Assembly (NCBI GenBank): GCA_000940995.1
Contig: CP005974.1
Span: 186,001-250,000 of the forward strand
Length of the DNA: 64,000 nt
Source: Photobacterium gaetbulicola Gung47
GTDB lineage: Bacteria; Pseudomonadota; Gammaproteobacteria; Enterobacterales; Vibrionaceae
Reading direction: 5' to 3'
Part shown: one piece after another, positions 61,160 through 64,000 of the stretch
Numbering within the stretch: position 1 is the stretch's first letter
Layout: each line of letters opens with the position of its first letter
The notes under the pieces: generated by a model
What the model was told of the DNA's origin: nothing
The model's database searches: none
Seen by the model: the letters and a program-made list of their open reading frames with translations, nothing else
Translations under genes and position numbers: made by a program

Positions 61160-61633
61160 CTAGCTCGACGCTTGTGCCTTCTCCAGCACTTTTTGGTAGC
61201 GGCGTATCGCCTTCATCGCCTTCTTGATTTGTTTCTTTTGTTTTTTCGCCAGTTTCTTCAATTTTTTAAGCTGCTTGGCATTTTTCTTGGCCTCTTTACG
61301 GCTCGCAGCCACAGCGGGATGAGCGGCAACAACAAGCGCAGGCGTGTCCAGCTCGGTTGCCAAGGCTGCCGCCTGTACCGCTCCTCTCGGCAATGATGCG
61401 GCCTTGGGCAGCTTGGAGACTGTTGCCGTCTCCACCGACGTCAAGCTCGGCTTCACTACATGGGCCATGTCTGTCGGTCGCTTCAGGGCACTAGGCTTAC
61501 AGAGATACCCTTTCTCAGATGCCACCCGAGCGCAACTACTGCACATGTAGTTAGCGGTGCTGACCATTCGACTGATGGTAGAAAACTGATCCGCGATCTC
61601 AACCCGGCGGTATTTACACAACGACTTTGCCAT
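61160..61633 (-). CDS. Cys4 and Lys-rich protein of unknown function
   Basis: A 157-residue protein, start supported by GGTGAGGGA before the ATG. Residues 1-47 hold four Cys at 6, 31, 34 and 45 (C-x24-C-x2-C-x10-C), a likely metal-binding module. A middle part rich in Ala and Thr links to a C-terminal tail (about 110-152) dominated by Lys (KKLKKLAKKQKKQIKKAMKA), probably helical and able to bind nucleic acid. I do not recognise a named family. Position upstream of hemY's end and downstream of rsmJ, with its own terminator. Confidence 0.75.
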   Translation of the reverse strand: MAKSLCKYRRVEIADQFSTISRMVSTANYMCSSCARVASEKGYLCKPSALKRPTDMAHVVKPSLTSVETATVSKLPKAASLPRGAVQAAALATELDTPALVVAAHPAVAASRKEAKKNAKQLKKLKKLAKKQKKQIKKAMKAIRRYQKVLEKAQASS

Positions 61634-61714
61634 TCCCTCACCTCCGGCAATCCGGCCTCAACCGGCCGGAGTAACTATTCTCATTTACAATATACCGCCG
61701 CCCTCAGAGGAACG

Positions 61715-62485
61715 CTACTTCATCGCTGCTTTTACATAGACATCAAAGCGGTTTTTCTTGGTTTCAATCGCTGTTGAAGGCTTTTGCCCTGCCAAAAACT
61801 CCGCATAGTCGGGACGCTTGACGACCACCCTTTTGGTAGCCAGTGCCAGCGCCGGTGCCAGTAGGCCATCCGCATCGAGGTCGGCACCGACCAGGGTCTG
61901 AAACACTCGCATTTCCTTCTTCACCAAGGCCGACTTCTTTTTGTGCGGATACATAGGGTCAAGATAGACGACGTCAGGTGCCACGAAATCAGGATCGGCC
62001 GCCAGCAGCTCCAGGGCATTATGGCTCGAGGCATGGAGCAAGGTCATCCGCTCGCTGATCCAGCCGCCAATTTCGCTATCGGCCTTGGCACGGGATAAAC
62101 CGTCATCCAGCAACGCTGCCACCACTGGGTGGCGCTCAACCATCTGAACCTTACACCCCAGCGAGGCCAAGACAAACGCATCACGTCCCAAGCCGGCGGT
62201 ACCGTCAACCACCGTTGGCGTGACCCCACCTTTGAGGCCTACCGCTTTAGCTATCGCCTGGCCGCGGCCGCCACCAAACTTTCGCCGGTGCGCCACCGCA
62301 CCGCCAGCCAGGTCAACATACACTGCCCCCAGTTTAGGCTCGTCAAGCTTGCGCAGCTCCAACCGCTCGGCCGTCAGTACCAACGCAAACACGCTGTCTG
62401 GATCATGGGATAGGCCCCAGCGTTCAGCCAGCAAATCAAGTTCATGTTGACGTTCAGGGGACTCACAAATTAAAGCTAGTTGCAC
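61715..62485 (-). CDS. rsmJ: 16S rRNA (guanine-1516-N2) methyltransferase
   Basis: A 256-residue SAM methyltransferase. The SAM motif VVDGTAGLGRDAFVLASLG is near residue 99, the AHRRKFGGGRGQ block is diagnostic of RsmJ, and the catalytic motif is YLDPMYPHKKKSALVKKEMR. I choose the GTG at 62485, seven bases after GGAG, giving the length of the E. coli enzyme (250); a start at 62521 would add 12 residues. Confidence 0.96.
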   Translation of the reverse strand: MQLALICESPERQHELDLLAERWGLSHDPDSVFALVLTAERLELRKLDEPKLGAVYVDLAGGAVAHRRKFGGGRGQAIAKAVGLKGGVTPTVVDGTAGLGRDAFVLASLGCKVQMVERHPVVAALLDDGLSRAKADSEIGGWISERMTLLHASSHNALELLAADPDFVAPDVVYLDPMYPHKKKSALVKKEMRVFQTLVGADLDADGLLAPALALATKRVVVKRPDYAEFLAGQKPSTAIETKKNRFDVYVKAAMK

Positions 62486-62545
62486 ACGCACACTCCGGAA
62501 AAAACAGCGCCTGTCGGCCAAACTCGACAGGCATTCAGCCGCGGA

Positions 62546-64000
62546 TTATACCACCTCTTCACTCGGGCTCAATTCAGCCACCAGCTGGGGAAGTGGCTGG
62601 GGGCGGCCGAATAAGTAGCCCTGGGCGTAATCCACCCCCAGCTCGCCGAGCTTGGCGAGGATCGCCTCGTTTTCGACAAACTCCGCCACCGTCTGTTTGC
62701 CCATCTTCTTGGCCAGCTCGTTGATCGCTTTCACCATGGCGAAATCCACTTCATCGTCGGCAATATCACGGACAAACATGCCATCGATCTTGATGATATC
62801 AACCGGCATTCTCTTCAAGTATCCAAACGATGACAGTCCCGAGCCAAAGTCATCGAGCGAAATCCGACACCCCAGCTCCTTGAGCAGGGTGAACGAGCGG
62901 ATCGCTTCGCTCATGTTGCCAATCGCCGCCGTTTCGGTAATTTCCAAACACAGCTTGTGCGCCGGGATGGAAGAATGGCGGATTTTATCCTGCAGAAAAT
63001 GGACAAAATCGCGATCGCCGATTGACTGCCCTGACAAGTTGACGGCGCACATATCCAAGGCATCCACCGCCCCCGGGTTGGCCTCCAGCCAGTCAATCAC
63101 CGCGCAGGCCACATAGCGGTCAATGCGGTGGGCCAGGTTGTAGCGCTCGGCTGCCGGCATAAATAAGCCCGGCGAGATCATTTCGCCATCATCGTTGCGG
63201 ATCCGCACCAAAATTTCATAGTGGTGGCCCTGGCTGCTCGAACACAACGGGGCTATGGGCTGGGCGTAGAGTTCCAGCCGCTGCTCGGACAGCGCCCGCC
63301 GGAGCAAGCTGACACACTCCATTTCCAGCTCACGCCGACGCAACTCCTCGTCATCCGGATGATAGACATGCAGCCGATTGCGGCCTTCATCCTTGGCGGC
63401 ATAGCACGCGGTATCGGCCTGGGCATGGACCTGCTGGGTCGACCCGGCCGTCTCATCAATCATCCGCAGGCCAATCGAAGCGCTGAAGCTAAAACGGGCA
63501 GTCTGCCAGTAAAATTCACTCGCTTCGAGCAGCTGTAAAATCTCACGGCCAAAGGCCACGGCTTCGGCCAACTGGCAATCGGTCAGGATCACGGCAAATT
63601 CATCGCCGCCGAGGCGGGCCAGAACTGCCCGCGCCGGGGTGATCTCCTGAAGCATCAATGCAACCTGCTTGAGCGCCTCATCCCCCGCTTCGTGGCCGGC
63701 GGTATCATTGATGATCTTGAACTGGTCCAAATCAATATACAGCATAGCATGCTGGGCCTGGCGTTCTCGAGCCTCAGCCAATGCCTTCTCAAGAGACTGC
63801 TCGAAGTGGTTGCGGTTGTACAGATCGGTCAGGTAATCATGGCAAGCCTGGTAGGCGAGCTGTTCTTCCAGCTCACGGGTCGAGGAAATGTCTTCCCCGA
63901 CCACCAGCAACTGGCGATTTTGTGCCTGGCGAATCGTCTCACGGATCCATACCGTGCGACCATCGGCACAGCAGTAGCGCAGCTGGCGCCGCCATACCCG
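62546..64000 (-). CDS. PAS-GGDEF-EAL cyclic-di-GMP protein (partial, N-terminus off the right edge)
   Basis: The frame is open to the right edge (about 484 residues shown). The end of a PAS/PAC sensor domain is followed by a diguanylate cyclase domain with intact ARLGGDEFAVIL and a phosphodiesterase domain. In the latter, the EAL signature reads EILVR, keeping the metal-binding Glu; LEITET, DDFGSG, KIDGMFV and the C-terminal EFVENEA region are conserved. Both activities look possible, with the phosphodiesterase likely to dominate. An in-frame TTG at 63910 is not the real start, since the PAS part continues upstream. Confidence 0.92.
   Translation of the reverse strand, partial: RVWRRQLRYCCADGRTVWIRETIRQAQNRQLLVVGEDISSTRELEEQLAYQACHDYLTDLYNRNHFEQSLEKALAEARERQAQHAMLYIDLDQFKIINDTAGHEAGDEALKQVALMLQEITPARAVLARLGGDEFAVILTDCQLAEAVAFGREILQLLEASEFYWQTARFSFSASIGLRMIDETAGSTQQVHAQADTACYAAKDEGRNRLHVYHPDDEELRRRELEMECVSLLRRALSEQRLELYAQPIAPLCSSSQGHHYEILVRIRNDDGEMISPGLFMPAAERYNLAHRIDRYVACAVIDWLEANPGAVDALDMCAVNLSGQSIGDRDFVHFLQDKIRHSSIPAHKLCLEITETAAIGNMSEAIRSFTLLKELGCRISLDDFGSGLSSFGYLKRMPVDIIKIDGMFVRDIADDEVDFAMVKAINELAKKMGKQTVAEFVENEAILAKLGELGVDYAQGYLFGRPQPLPQLVAELSPSEEVV

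Noticed and set aside
1..64000. CRISPR arrays, tRNA genes, transposases or prophage genes
   Set aside because: I scanned for regular repeats, cloverleaf 3' ends and typical proteins and found none.

Overview
This is chromosomal core DNA of a gammaproteobacterium, most likely Vibrionaceae (Photobacterium/Grimontia/Vibrio-like). I see no plasmid, prophage or insertion-sequence genes and no tRNA or rRNA. The gene order joins several blocks known from Escherichia coli: hslR-hslO-pckA, fabY(yiiD)-dtd-yihY-bipA-glnA-glnL-glnG-hemN-yihI-csrC-engB-spf-polA, recQ-rarD, and uvrD/yigB-xerC-DUF484-dapF-lysA-lptM/cyaY-cyaA/hemCDXY. The type II secretion operon beside hslR, the cytochrome c4 gene beside engB and a small RNA downstream of spf fit Vibrionaceae.

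Layout. 1-7554 (minus): type II secretion genes gspC-D-E-F-G-H-I-J; gspJ is cut by the left edge. 7839-11174 (plus): hslR, the redox chaperone hslO, pckA. 11355-16931: an AsmA-like protein, fabY, dtd, yihY, a DUF2959 lipoprotein and a P-loop ATPase. 17024-24030: bipA, then the nitrogen regulon glnA / DUF4124 / glnL-glnG, with a sigma-54 promoter and NtrC sites. 24190-24460 is a small independent unit encoding a 42-residue peptide. 24495-29178 (minus): hemN, DUF2489, yihI, a methyltransferase, a CsrB/CsrC-family RNA and cytochrome c4. 29337-33711: engB, Spot 42 and polA, with two further candidate small RNAs between engB and Spot 42. 34036-36654: elbB, RyhB with a Fur box, a GNAT protein, yhhQ and a DUF3630-like protein. 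36948-45819: recQ, rarD, an AraC regulator with a LysE exporter, ggt and uvrD. 46158-48500: a four-gene DUF2282-DUF692-DUF2063-DoxX operon of the bufferin (copper-binding RiPP) type. 48684-60809: the yigB-to-hemY block. 61013-64000: a 29-residue membrane peptide, a Cys/Lys-rich protein of unknown function, rsmJ and a GGDEF/EAL protein cut by the right edge.

The small RNAs are the most striking content. Three global regulators can be recognised from sequence: a CsrB/CsrC-family RNA (carbon storage), Spot 42 (catabolite control with cAMP-CRP) and RyhB (iron sparing under Fur). All lie within about 7.1 kb on the minus strand. Two candidate RNAs lie within the same stretch, and a possible plus-strand RNA ends about 2 kb beyond it. 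Adenylate cyclase, which makes the cAMP that controls Spot 42, also lies in the window. The genes with the least settled function are the bufferin-type operon, the two micro-ORFs, the 61.2-kb Cys/Lys protein and a 93-bp palindromic element downstream of the bufferin operon.
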